Shown piece after piece: positions 24,151 through 33,200 of a stretch of 33,980 bases of DNA (positions are counted from its first letter, which is position 1; the number at the start of each line of letters is the position of its first letter). Under the pieces are notes generated by a model. That model did no database searches and was not told the DNA's origin. It worked only from the letters and a program-made list of their open reading frames with translations. Location of the stretch: positions 1 through 33,980 of the forward strand of contig CAYVQT010000036.1 in the NCBI GenBank assembly GCA_964453665.1. The letters run 5' to 3'. Source of the stretch: DAOUTY01 sp964453665 (GTDB lineage: Bacteria > Chloroflexota > Dehalococcoidia > SZUA-161). The translations under genes and the position numbers were made by a program.

Positions 24151-24953
24151 CATCAAGCGTTATCCCTGAGAACCCGGCGCAAATAATAGCCACAGACACG
24201 ATACCCCCTGAATCACCCGCGCACCTGCTAGTATCCATACCTTACCGGTAAATCATAATCCGCAGAATGACCGCCATCGGCCCTGTTCATCCAAGACAGT
24301 ACTAAAGTACGATCTCAGTAAGTACCTAAATGGGATTGCCGTGACCACATAACTCAAGCAACAATGTTTAATGAGGAGTGATTCTCAAAGTAAGGCAGCA
24401 TCCCGCAGAAAGGACATAATCACAATGAGAGCGTCACCGAGTAGGATAGGGCATATCTGGCTAATCGCGAATGTCATTCTTGAAGACCTGTTTGACCTGA
24501 CTATCGGTAATATATTCAACCGCTTCGCCTTCGCGCCCCGAATAAAGAAGCCAGGTTCAGGCATAGCTTGCGGTGTGACATTCCCCAAGACCTCACGACC
24601 AGAGCTAAAAATACGATTCAGAACAACGAATTAGCTTCCACGCCAGCAGGGCTGAAGTTACTATAAGAAATGCGGCGATGTCCCCCCGGCACCACCGCGT
24701 TCTTCCCCTTTAAACACCTGTAAAGCCCCACCAGTCAAATACCCTACCTTCATTATTCCGGCAGGCCTCTACTCTATACTTCCGCCCGGACGCCAATCAG
24801 CGTCGATTTTGAGGATATTGTCAATACCTCTGCGTACACCCCGCATCAAAGGTACAATTCCACAGCCTGTCGCCATCATATTCACAGGATTTGAGCTAAA
24901 CTTCACGAGTAAAGGTTGCCGAGACATGTTTTTTATGTTATATCTGAATAGGA
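24151..24953. other. 803-bp gap without a convincing gene
   Basis: Frames of 60-90 codons exist on both strands around 24371-24634, but they have no ribosome site, no recognisable domain and overlap each other. On the minus strand a stretch around 24555-24465 reads GREGEAVEYITDSQVKQVF, then KNDIRD and a stop, with protein-like composition but no start; it could be the decayed end of a gene. Nothing else is recognised. Confidence 0.5.
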
Positions 24954-25655
24954 ATGAGTACAGCGAAGCAACTCTACGAACTTCAAGAAATCGACCTCGA
25001 CATCGAGCAAAAAACCGGAACTCTGGCACAAATAAAAGACCAACTGGGGAAGGACGATGACCTGGTGGCAGCCAGCGCTGACCTCGATACAGCACGTAAA
25101 AGTCTGGTTGCCCTGGAGCACCAGCAGCGAACTGCGGAATGGGGGGTTGAAGAACTGGAGACGAAGATAGCCGCCGAGGAGAAGAAACTATACGCAGGTT
25201 CGGTTAAGAACCCGCGAGAGCTTATGAGCCTGCAGCATGAGATTGAGCTCATCAAGGAACAGCGTGGAGATCGAGAGGAGCATCTCCTCGCCATAATGAT
25301 GGAAGCAGACAAAGCTCAGCAGGATGTTTCCTCGAAACAAAGTGAGTTGGAGACTATGGGAAAGGACTGGCAGGAAAATCAAAAGCGGCTATCCAGCGAA
25401 CAAAAAGAACTCGAAGCTAACCTGGATACACTGACACAGAAGCGAGAATCACTTCGCAGCATAATCGATCCGGCCAGCCTCAACGCATATGATGAATTGC
25501 GCTATGTAAAACAGGGCCTGGCAGTAGCCAAGCTAGTGCAGGGTAGATGCCAGGGATGCCGAATCAGCCTCCCGATGTCCGATCAGCAGAAAGCCCGATT
25601 GGGGCATAAGCTGGCAACTTGCAGCAACTGCGGCCGTATTCTGTACATGGATTAG
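24954..25655 (+). CDS. C4-type zinc ribbon protein with long coiled coil
   Basis: 233 residues. Residues about 5-175 are heptad-rich coiled coil (LYELQEIDLDIEQK, then many E/K/L heptads). The C-terminus is a zinc ribbon with C199-x-x-C202 (GRCQGCRISLP) and C223-x-x-C226 (TCSNCGRILY). This is the zf-RING_7/CdsZ-like family (PF02591 type), thought to bind nucleic acid, but with no firm role. AGGA overlaps the region just before ATG. The neighbour is RNase P RNA, an arrangement I believe recurs in Chloroflexota; treat that as recollection, not a check. Confidence 0.85.
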   Translation: MSTAKQLYELQEIDLDIEQKTGTLAQIKDQLGKDDDLVAASADLDTARKSLVALEHQQRTAEWGVEELETKIAAEEKKLYAGSVKNPRELMSLQHEIELIKEQRGDREEHLLAIMMEADKAQQDVSSKQSELETMGKDWQENQKRLSSEQKELEANLDTLTQKRESLRSIIDPASLNAYDELRYVKQGLAVAKLVQGRCQGCRISLPMSDQQKARLGHKLATCSNCGRILYMD

Positions 25656-25705
25656 AGCTGTATTTGGCACACGGTAAGTGCTGCCAACTCATTCTTCCGC
25701 GCCTA

Positions 25706-25734
25706 TTGGTTTCCAAATGGCTTTGTAGTAAACT
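25706..25734 (+). promoter_or_regulatory. Promoter of RNase P RNA
   Basis: TTGGTT (25706-25711) and TAAACT (25729-25734) are 17 bp apart, and the RNA begins about 7 bp downstream. Confidence 0.5.
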
Positions 25735-25741
25735 AGCATTG

Positions 25742-26140
25742 GTCAAGCAAGCCGGGTGATCGCTCTCTTTTAGCTTGATTAGAAGAGGGAGGAAAGTCCG
25801 AGCTCCACCGGGCAGGATGCTGGGTAACACCCAGGAGGGGAAACCCTACGGAAAGTGCCACAGAAACATACCGGCCCGCCTAGTGCGGACTAAGGGTGAA
25901 ATGGTGAGGTAAGAGCTCACCAGCGGTTGGGAGACCAGCCGGCTGGGCAAACCCCATCCGGAGCAAGACCGAATAGGAGGACCATAAGGACGCCCGGCCT
26001 GTCCTCGGGTTGGTCGCTTGAGGTGGTGGGTAACTGCCATCCCAGATAGATGGTCACCGCTTGATCGGAAGCAGGATGAAGGTTACAGCCGTAAACTGCT
26101 CCAAATCAAGCACAGAACTCGGCTTACAGGTTTGCTTGAC
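25742..26140 (+). ncRNA. rnpB: RNase P RNA, bacterial type A
   Basis: About 399 nt. The ends pair as P1 (GTCAAGCAA at 25742-25750 with TTGCTTGAC at 26132-26140). The universally conserved parts are present in order: GAGGAAAGTCCGAGCTCC near 25790, CCACAGAAACATACCG near 25858, AAGGGTGAAATGGTGAGGTAA near 25892, and GCACAGAACTCGGCTTACAG near 26110. It is the catalytic RNA that trims 5' leaders of pre-tRNAs. The protein partner rnpA is not in the window. The full set of type A helices was not folded here. Confidence 0.95.
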
Positions 26141-26146
26141 TCTCGT

Positions 26147-26179
26147 GAAGCGGCCATTTTAGGGAAAGATGGCCGCTTC
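26147..26179 (+). terminator. Terminator hairpin after rnpB
   Basis: GAAGCGGCCAT pairs with ATGGCCGCTTC (11 bp) around an 11-nt loop, 6 nt after the RNA end. The T-run is poor (CGTCCAATT), so termination may be partial with read-through into birA. Confidence 0.55.
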
Positions 26180-26217
26180 GTCCAATTCCAACAATAAGAG
26201 AACACAGGATTTAAATA

Positions 26218-27000
26218 ATGGAAAGTGACCTCTCACGTGATGCAATACTCCAAGGCCTGACTACCCGGTTTGTCGGCCGTAATCTACTCTATTATTCCAC
26301 CTTGTCCTCGACCATGGATGTAGCCAAAAAAGCAGCGGCCGAAGGCGCAGTCGAAGGAACAATCGTTGTCGCTGAAGAGCAGACGAAGGGAAAAGCCCGA
26401 TTGGGACGCTTCTGGATCAGCCCGCCGGGGGTTATTGCGGTATCTTTTATCCTCCGTCCCGAGATGAGCCACATGCTTCGCCTTGCCATAGTATCATCCC
26501 TCGCTACCAGTCGCGGTATCGAGAAAGCTACAGGTCTCAAAACAGCCATCAAGTGGCCCAACGATGTGCTGATAAACGGTAAGAAAGTTAGCGGCATCCT
26601 GACTGAGAACGCACTACGCGGGCAGTCAGTCGATTGGTCTGTCATCGGTATTGGAATAAACGCCAATTTCGACCCCAGGGCTTATCCCGAGATCGCCGAT
26701 ATTGCCACCAGCCTCTCTGCCGAACTTGGAGGAGAGGTCTCTGAATTGAAGGTCCTGCTGGAGTTGCTTAACGAGATGGAGCAACTCTATCTGGCCCTGC
26801 GCGGCGACGAGCCTATTCACGAGGAATGGCAGGAACGTCTGGAGACCCTGGGGAAGATGGTACACATAACTTCAGGGCAGCAAGTGGATGAGGGCTACGC
26901 CGACTCTGTTGATAGCGAAGGCTCATTACTGCTTCGGCGCTCTGACGGCAGCCTGACTCGAATTGTAGCAGGGGAGGTCACACTGCGTACTTATCAGTAG
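26218..27000 (+). CDS. birA: Biotin-[acetyl-CoA-carboxylase] ligase, monofunctional
   Basis: 260 residues, BPL_LplA fold. Motifs: TLSSTMDVAK (28-37), QTKGKARLGRFW (55-66; the biotinoyl-AMP loop, usually GRGRxGRxW), KWPNDVL (112-118), KKVSGILTE (122-130) and GIGINAN. A C-terminal SH3-like cap (about 215-258) is present. It lacks the N-terminal helix-turn-helix of E. coli BirA, so it should biotinylate carboxylase carrier proteins without repressing transcription. It is downstream of rnpB with only a weak ribosome site (AGGA). Confidence 0.93.
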   Translation: MESDLSRDAILQGLTTRFVGRNLLYYSTLSSTMDVAKKAAAEGAVEGTIVVAEEQTKGKARLGRFWISPPGVIAVSFILRPEMSHMLRLAIVSSLATSRGIEKATGLKTAIKWPNDVLINGKKVSGILTENALRGQSVDWSVIGIGINANFDPRAYPEIADIATSLSAELGGEVSELKVLLELLNEMEQLYLALRGDEPIHEEWQERLETLGKMVHITSGQQVDEGYADSVDSEGSLLLRRSDGSLTRIVAGEVTLRTYQ

Positions 27001-27032
27001 CCAAAGTACTACTATACAATCCACGCGAATCA

Positions 27033-27063
27033 ATTTGGGCTGGTCGCAGAGACCAGCCCAAAT
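27033..27063. terminator. Bidirectional hairpin between birA and the slipin gene
   Basis: Perfect 13-bp stem ATTTGGGCTGGTC / GACCAGCCCAAAT with a 5-nt loop, between converging genes. A-rich sequence flanks it on the right and T residues would follow on the minus strand only loosely. It probably ends transcription from both sides. Confidence 0.6.
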
Positions 27064-27123
27064 CACTAAAAATCATCCGCCTGCCATACCCCCGGTTTCC
27101 ACAGCCCCCTGAAACTGACTATC

Positions 27124-27894
27124 CTATTTCTTTTGCGTCCCGGTTGATGCCTGAAGTAGTGGGGCCACAAGGTCCATGGGCAGCGGGAATATGACGGTAC
27201 TCGAGTGCTCCGTAGCTATCGTGGTCAGGGTCTGAAGATAGCGCAGTTGCATCGCCGACGGGTGTACTGATATCACGCTGGCAGCCTCAGCAAGCTTCTC
27301 GGCAGCCTGCAACTCGCCCTCCGCGTGAACGATCTTAGCCCTTCTCTCACGCTCGGCCTCCGCCTGAGCCCCAATCGCGCGAATCATCGTCGGCGGAAGC
27401 TCCACCTCCTTGATTTCCACAACGCTTACCTTCACCCCCCAGGGGTCAGTCTGCTCATCGATTATCTGCTGCAGATTCTGGTTCAGTTTCTCCCGCTGCG
27501 CCAGCAACTCGTCAAGCTCGTGCTGACCGATAACACTGCGCAGGGTTGTCTGCGATATCTGCGAGGTGGCATAGCGATGGTCATATACCTTGATTACAGA
27601 ATCTTCGGGTTTGACCACCCTGAAGTAAACCACGGCATTTACCTTGACCGTCACGTTATCCTTGGTTATCGCCTCCTGCGAAGGAATATCCAGCGTTACC
27701 ACCCTCAAGTCCACCTTGACACTACGCTCGACGAACGGGATAATAACGTACAAGCCCGGACCTCGCTCGCCTGTAAACCTGCCCAGACGGAAGATAACTC
27801 CTCGCTCATACTCCTGAGCGATCTTGATCGCTGCCGAGGCCACTACCAGAACCACAAATACGGCAGCAATAATGCCAATCACAGCCCCTTCCAT
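27124..27894 (-). CDS. Slipin / stomatin-like SPFH membrane protein
   Basis: 256 residues. One N-terminal membrane segment (about 4-24), then the SPFH core: EYERGVIFRLGRF, GPGLYVIIPFVERSVKVDLRV, VTVKVNAVVYFRV, and a helical tail with AEAERERRAKIVHAEGELQAAE (the oligomerising coiled coil). It forms ring-like assemblies at membranes. It is 11 bp after the nfeD gene, the classic nfeD-slipin operon, in which the NfeD-type protease is thought to cleave the slipin C-terminus. Confidence 0.93.
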   Translation of the reverse strand: MEGAVIGIIAAVFVVLVVASAAIKIAQEYERGVIFRLGRFTGERGPGLYVIIPFVERSVKVDLRVVTLDIPSQEAITKDNVTVKVNAVVYFRVVKPEDSVIKVYDHRYATSQISQTTLRSVIGQHELDELLAQREKLNQNLQQIIDEQTDPWGVKVSVVEIKEVELPPTMIRAIGAQAEAERERRAKIVHAEGELQAAEKLAEAASVISVHPSAMQLRYLQTLTTIATEHSSTVIFPLPMDLVAPLLQASTGTQKK

Positions 27895-27905
27895 TGTCAG
27901 CCTCC

Positions 27906-29270
27906 TTACTTTTTCTTAGTAACCCATATTTTCAAGCCATCGACCTTTGTCACAATGGCTTCTTCACCAGGCTCGATTCTATCATCCTCCGTTCTTGCTG
28001 TCCAGTGCTCGCCCTCGACCAGGACCATACCCGTTGGAGCCAACTCCGTCTGAACAACCGCCACCTTACCTACCAACCCCTCCTTTCCAGTAACAGGACG
28101 ACGGCGCTGGGAACGAACAACAGCAGTGACTACAAAGAGGAAAACAGCAGTGATCACAATCGCTACCAGTGCGATGACCCACCAGTTTATTTGAAGCTGA
28201 AACAACTCTGGACCTCCCCCGAACAAAATTACAGAGCCCATAACCAGTGAGGCTAAGCCTCCAAGAGTAAGTACACCAAATGTAGTAGTAAATACCTCGG
28301 CTATGAACAATACAAAGGCGAGAATGATAAAGAATATCCCCGCCCATGAGGCCTCCAGCACGGCCAGAGAATAGAAGGCAAGGATCAGACTGATTGCCCC
28401 CACCACTCCCGGAAGTATGCTGCCGGGATTGATGAGCTCGAGCACGAGTCCGGTTGTAGCCAGGGTGAGCAGTATATAGGCGATATTCGGATTACTGATA
28501 ACCTGAAGGAATCTCTCGATAAGGCTCATGCCTATGTCATTCCTGAAGTAGCCCTCGGTAATAATAGTCACTTCCTCGCCTGCCACCTTAACCGTCATTC
28601 CGTTGAGTTGCTCTATGAGAGAGTCAAGAGTGTCGGCCCCGAGATCAACGAGTGGAGGGTCAAGATAAGGAGTCTCCATTCCCAGAAGCTCCATCTGGTC
28701 TTCAGATAGTGGATTAATCCCCAGCGCTTCCTTATCGGTAAATGATAAAGCCTCCAATACAGTGGCCTCCGCTGCGGCTACGTTACGCCCACGCAAATCA
28801 GCAAGGCTCCTGATTCTGGCAGCGGTATCCTCCGTTACCTTCTTTTCCATTGTATCTGAGAGCCCCTCCTCGGTGTCTATCGATACCGGACTGGCGGCAC
28901 CAATACGGCTGGCGGGAGCCATAGCCGCTACATGAGCAGCCAGAGTAATAAACGTGCCCGCCGAGCCTGCCCAGCGATTGACGTAGACTACCACCGGCAC
29001 TTCGGCATCCAGTATTCGATCCACAATGTTCTCGGTGGTCGAAAGCAAACCACCGGGGGTGCTCAGTTCAATAATTACGGCTGCGGAGCCCTGCGACTCC
29101 GCTTCGCTGATGCCCCGGTCAATATAGCTGGCTACTGCCGGTACAATGTCTCCATCCACTCTCAATACATCGACCTGTGGAGAGGGCATAGCCGACCCGG
29201 ATCCTACGAGAGACAGAGCGGCCAGCAAAAAGATGAACAATAGCAATGAAACGCGTAATACTTTCAACAT
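27906..29270 (-). CDS. NfeD family membrane-bound ClpP-class serine protease (long form)
   Basis: 454 residues. Signal peptide (1-27), a ClpP-like protease domain (about 33-225) with S103 in NRWAGSAGTFI and a candidate catalytic lysine at K143/K144, three to four membrane segments (about 265-375) and a C-terminal OB-fold NfeD domain (about 385-452). The Ser-Lys dyad is that of archaeal 1510-N-like proteases. It is the first gene of the pair with the slipin and has a good promoter upstream. Proposed role: membrane quality control with the slipin. Confidence 0.93.
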   Translation of the reverse strand: MLKVLRVSLLLFIFLLAALSLVGSGSAMPSPQVDVLRVDGDIVPAVASYIDRGISEAESQGSAAVIIELSTPGGLLSTTENIVDRILDAEVPVVVYVNRWAGSAGTFITLAAHVAAMAPASRIGAASPVSIDTEEGLSDTMEKKVTEDTAARIRSLADLRGRNVAAAEATVLEALSFTDKEALGINPLSEDQMELLGMETPYLDPPLVDLGADTLDSLIEQLNGMTVKVAGEEVTIITEGYFRNDIGMSLIERFLQVISNPNIAYILLTLATTGLVLELINPGSILPGVVGAISLILAFYSLAVLEASWAGIFFIILAFVLFIAEVFTTTFGVLTLGGLASLVMGSVILFGGGPELFQLQINWWVIALVAIVITAVFLFVVTAVVRSQRRRPVTGKEGLVGKVAVVQTELAPTGMVLVEGEHWTARTEDDRIEPGEEAIVTKVDGLKIWVTKKK

Positions 29271-29320
29271 AAATATGACCTATTCCTTACTTGCACCGTT
29301 TGCAGGATTAAGCTCTTAGC

Positions 29321-29348
29321 ATTATAGAGAACCATCACATTTTTGCAA
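29321..29348 (-). promoter_or_regulatory. Promoter of the nfeD-slipin operon
   Basis: On the minus strand TTGCAA (29348-29343) and TATAAT (29326-29321) are 16 bp apart, giving a leader of about 45 nt before the nfeD ATG at 29270. Confidence 0.65.
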
Positions 29349-29492
29349 CTCACCACAGCTTATGATAGACTGGGCTGTCTCCATTTTACCACAATATGTT
29401 AGCTTTTTTAGGTTTGCATCTGTTATGAGCATTTTCAATACTCACCACGAGAAATAAAAATGCTGTTTCTATAATAACCGAGGTTCAAGACG

Positions 29493-29551
29493 CCGTTCGT
29501 GGTGAGCTTGTCGAACCATGAACGGCCCTTCGACAGGCTCAGGGTGAACGG
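29493..29551. repeat. Dispersed palindromic repeat, copy 2
   Basis: CCGTTCGTGGTGAGCTTGTC pairs imperfectly with CTTCGACAGGCTCAGGGTGA. It is a compact version of the repeat at 5112-5207. An upstream in-frame ATG would translate it as an extension of the HAD protein; I treat that as artefact. Confidence 0.8.
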
Positions 29552-29573
29552 TTTAAAACCTATTTTCAGAGCG

Positions 29574-30269
29574 ATGATCAAGGCAGTTTTCTTTGATTTC
29601 TATAATACACTCATCACTTTCGACCCTCCACGCGAGATACTTCAGGTCAGGGCCTGTCTTGACTTCGGCATCGAAGTAGACCCTCAAGCTCTACCCCGCG
29701 GTTATTGGGTCGCCGACGACTTCATGAGCAGGGAGAATGCCCGTCTCTCGATTCAGAAGCGTTCCAAAGAGGAAGCGCAGGAGTTCTGGGCAAATTACGA
29801 GGCGACCCTGCTCAGGACAGCGGGGGTAGAGGTATCCGGAGAACTCGCGTTACGCATATTTACGCGCCTGCGCCAGATGGACCGCAATTACGTCCTGTTT
29901 GACGACGTGCTTCCCGCAATAAACCTGCTTAAAAAGCGCGGCATGGTGCTGGGAATCATTTCAAATCTGAGCCGCAGCCTGGACGGACAGTGCAGCGAGC
30001 TCGGGCTAACCCCACACATTGACTTCGCCCTGACCTCGTTCGAGGTCGGCTCAGAGAAACCGCATCCCCCGATATTCCTCGCCGCTCTCGAGCGTGCCGG
30101 CGTAAGCGCATCCGAAGTAATACACGTAGGTGACCAATATCATGCAGACGTAATCGGAGCCAGAGGAGCCGGAATCAAGCCGCTGCTCCTCGACCGCAAC
30201 GGCTTCTGGGAAGAAGTCAGGGACTGCCCCCGCATCCGGAGCCTGGGGGAGATTACGAACCATCTATAG
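29574..30269 (+). CDS. HAD superfamily hydrolase (haloacid dehalogenase/HDHD3-like)
   Basis: 231 residues starting at ATG 29574 (an in-frame ATG at 29499 only reads the palindromic repeat). Motif I is FFDFYNTL with nucleophile D8, but the usual second Asp of phosphatases is Y10. Motif II is GIISNLS, motif III is the Lys in EVGSEKPHPPIF, and motif IV is HVGDQYHADVIGA. A helical cap (about 20-100) follows motif I. Tyr at the D+2 site is seen in haloacid dehalogenases and in HDHD3-like proteins; either could apply. It ends 17 bp inside the convergent mfd gene. Confidence 0.87.
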   Translation: MIKAVFFDFYNTLITFDPPREILQVRACLDFGIEVDPQALPRGYWVADDFMSRENARLSIQKRSKEEAQEFWANYEATLLRTAGVEVSGELALRIFTRLRQMDRNYVLFDDVLPAINLLKKRGMVLGIISNLSRSLDGQCSELGLTPHIDFALTSFEVGSEKPHPPIFLAALERAGVSASEVIHVGDQYHADVIGARGAGIKPLLLDRNGFWEEVRDCPRIRSLGEITNHL

Positions 30270-33200
30270 TCCGTGCCGTTCTCTCAACCAGATCTTCCAA
30301 TATTTTCTTCCATTGTTTTCCCGCCCGCTTAATATCCAGCCTTAGCTGGCTTGTCCCCACTTTCAACTTTTCTCCAAAATATTCTTGCAGCGCTGTTTTA
30401 TCTATCGTGAAGCCCGGGCCCAGTCTAATTACAATCTGTCCCTTCTCCCCGATTATATCCCTGATACCCGAACCTCTCGCCATAAGCTTCAACCTCACTA
30501 TATAGAGCAGGTTCTTGACCTGCAGCGGAAGCGGGCCAAACCTGTCCTCAATTTCAGCCCCCAGTTCATACATCTCCTCCAGAGAATCGACCCTGGCCAG
30601 CCTCATATACAAGGCGAGGCGCGTATCAAGGTCATTTACGTATTCGTCGGGTATAAAGGCAGCCAGGGAAATATCAACCGTAGTACTCAGAGGTTGCGAA
30701 GCTGTTTTTCGGTCGTCTCCAGCCTTGAGTTCCGATACCGCCTCCGACAAAAGCCTGCTGTAGAGTTCGAAACCGACCGCCCCAATGTGCCCGCTTTGTT
30801 CCGAACCCAACAGATTACCGGCGCCGCGGATCCCCAGGTCCTTCATAGCGATGCGAAAGCCCGCGCCCAGCTCAGCAGCCTCGAAAATCGTCCTCAGCCT
30901 CTTCCGGGCAGCCTCGGTTAACTGCTTCTGCTTGTAAAAGAAGTAGGCATAAGCGCGGTTTGCTCCCCTCCCGACCCTGCCACGGAGCTGATATAGTTGA
31001 GTTAACCCCATCCTGTCAGCGTCGTCAACGATCAGAGTATTGACATTGGGAAGGTCCAGTCCTGACTCGATAATCGTAGTGCATACAAGAACGTCAATTC
31101 TGCCTTCGGTGAAATCAAGCATCACTGATTCCAGGGCATCCTCATGCATCTGCCCGTGAGCGGCATCTATCCTGGCTTCAGGCACCAACTCTTCCAGCTT
31201 CCTGACTATCCCGTTAATCCTCTGCACCCGATTATGTACGTAGAATACCTGCCCGTCACGCTCCAACTCGCGCAATATGGCTTCCCGTACCAGCCTCTCA
31301 TTATATGCCGCAACATAGGTTTTTATCGGATAGCGCTCCTCGGGAGGGGTTTCCATGGTGCTCATATCACGGACGCCAATAAGAGACATGTGAAGAGTGC
31401 GGGGAATAGGCGTAGCGCTCAAAGTCAGGACATCAACCTCCTTCCTCAATTGCTTGAGCCTCTCCTTGTGAGTGACGCCGAATCTCTGCTCCTCGTCGAT
31501 AATCACCAGACCGAGGTTTTTAAAGGCAACGTCCTTCTGAATAAGACGATGAGTGCCTATACAGATATCGACGCTGCCACTGGCCAGTCCCTGAATAACC
31601 TCCCTCTGCTCCTGAGGAGTACGAAAGCGGCTCAACATCTCCACCCTGACCGGAAACGTCCCCAGCCTTTCACCGAAAGTGGTTAAATGCTGCTGGGCCA
31701 GGACGGTCGTGGGCACCAGTACCGCTACCTGCATTCCATCCATAACCGCTTTAAAGGCGGCGCGTACCGCGACTTCGGTCTTTCCGTAACCCACGTCGCC
31801 ACATATCAGGCGGTCCATTGGCTGAGCTTTTTCCATATCACGTTTGACCTCCCGAACAGCCCTAAGCTGATCCGGTGTCTCGACATAAGGAAAGGATGCT
31901 TCGAGTTCCTGCTGCCACATGCTGTCAGAAGAAAAGGCGAAGCCATTAAAGGCCTCCCGCGCCGAGTAAAGCAAAAGGAGCTCTTTAGCCAGGTCGCCTG
32001 TCGCCTCCTTCACCCTTCGCTTGGCCCTGCTCCACTCTTGAGTGCCCAGACGGCTCAATGACGGAGCGTATCCACCGGGCCCGAGGTAGCGGCCAACACG
32101 ATCGACCTGCTCGGTAGGTACATAGAGCTTGTCACCGGCCGCGTACTCCAGAACCAGATACTCACGCTCACCATCATCGAGACCCATCCTGGTTAAACCT
32201 GAAAACATGCCTATGCCATGATCGACATGCACCACATAGTCACCGGGCAACAGCTCGGAGAGGAATACATCGTGACGCACCGGGCGCTTCGACACCATCC
32301 GCCGTTTTTTGACAAAGCCGAATATCTCTACGTCACTGAATACTATATCCCCGTCCATAAACCAACCACCGGTGATTGACCCTTGAGCCAGTGTTACCGA
32401 GCCCAGAGGCGGCACATCGGCTATGTCTGCGACCGGAGACGCGATAACTCCGCACTCACCCAGCAGCTCCGACAGCCTTGCCGCCTGCTGAGAGATTACG
32501 ATGACACGACCTCTGCCTTCTAACATACCTCTGATGTCCGCTATAAAGTCAGGGACGAGTCCATCGTAGCCCGGGGCCGGCCTGAAGCTTATGAAGCGGC
32601 ACTCGTTCTCATCTCCCCATAGCTCCAGATTCAATCGACGGTTGAACCTGTTAAGCCCGGTCGAGAACTCCGACCAGGTGTAATAGGGCCTCGGGAAATC
32701 AATCGGCAGCTCACCCCGCTTTCTCAGCTTTTCAGACAATTCAATCGCCTGAATATCCAGTTCCGTTAAAGTAGCCTCGATCAGGTCAGGCTGCTCAAGA
32801 ACAACTAGGGTGCGCTCCGGGAAGTAATCAAAAAAAGCGCCGTCATTAGCCAGAGAAGTGTAAAATTCCAGTCCGTCGAACCACCGGCCCCTGGCTAAAT
32901 ACTCCATTTCCTCTTCGGCTTTTTCCCTTGCTTCCCCTTTCAGTGTTGAGTGGTCCAGCTGCCGCACAATATCCGTCAGCTCAGTAAATGACGCAGCCAT
33001 CTCCCTGGCCGGGACGACGGCTATCTGCGGCACCAGCGCTAACGAGCGCTGGGTCGCAGGATCGAAGAGGCGGATGCTTTCTACTTCATCCCCGGAGAGC
33101 TCTATTCGCGCGGGAAGGTCGCTATTCGACGGATAGATATCGACTATGCCACCGCGCCGGCTCAATGTTCCCGGCAGTTCCACTATGCTCTCCATCTCAT

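Larger units (their letters stand above)
29271..29573. other. 303-bp intergenic gap with promoter and repeat
   Basis: No gene seen. It separates the nfeD-slipin operon (minus) from the HAD gene (plus) and holds the operon's promoter (29321-29348) and a palindromic repeat (29493-29551). Confidence 0.7.

Noticed and set aside
24371..24634. 87-codon plus frame and 67-codon minus frame
   Set aside because: No ribosome site, no recognisable domain, and they overlap each other; left as unexplained sequence.
25838..26040. Frames inside the RNase P RNA
   Set aside because: The stretch is a structured RNA with universally conserved segments; the frames are chance.
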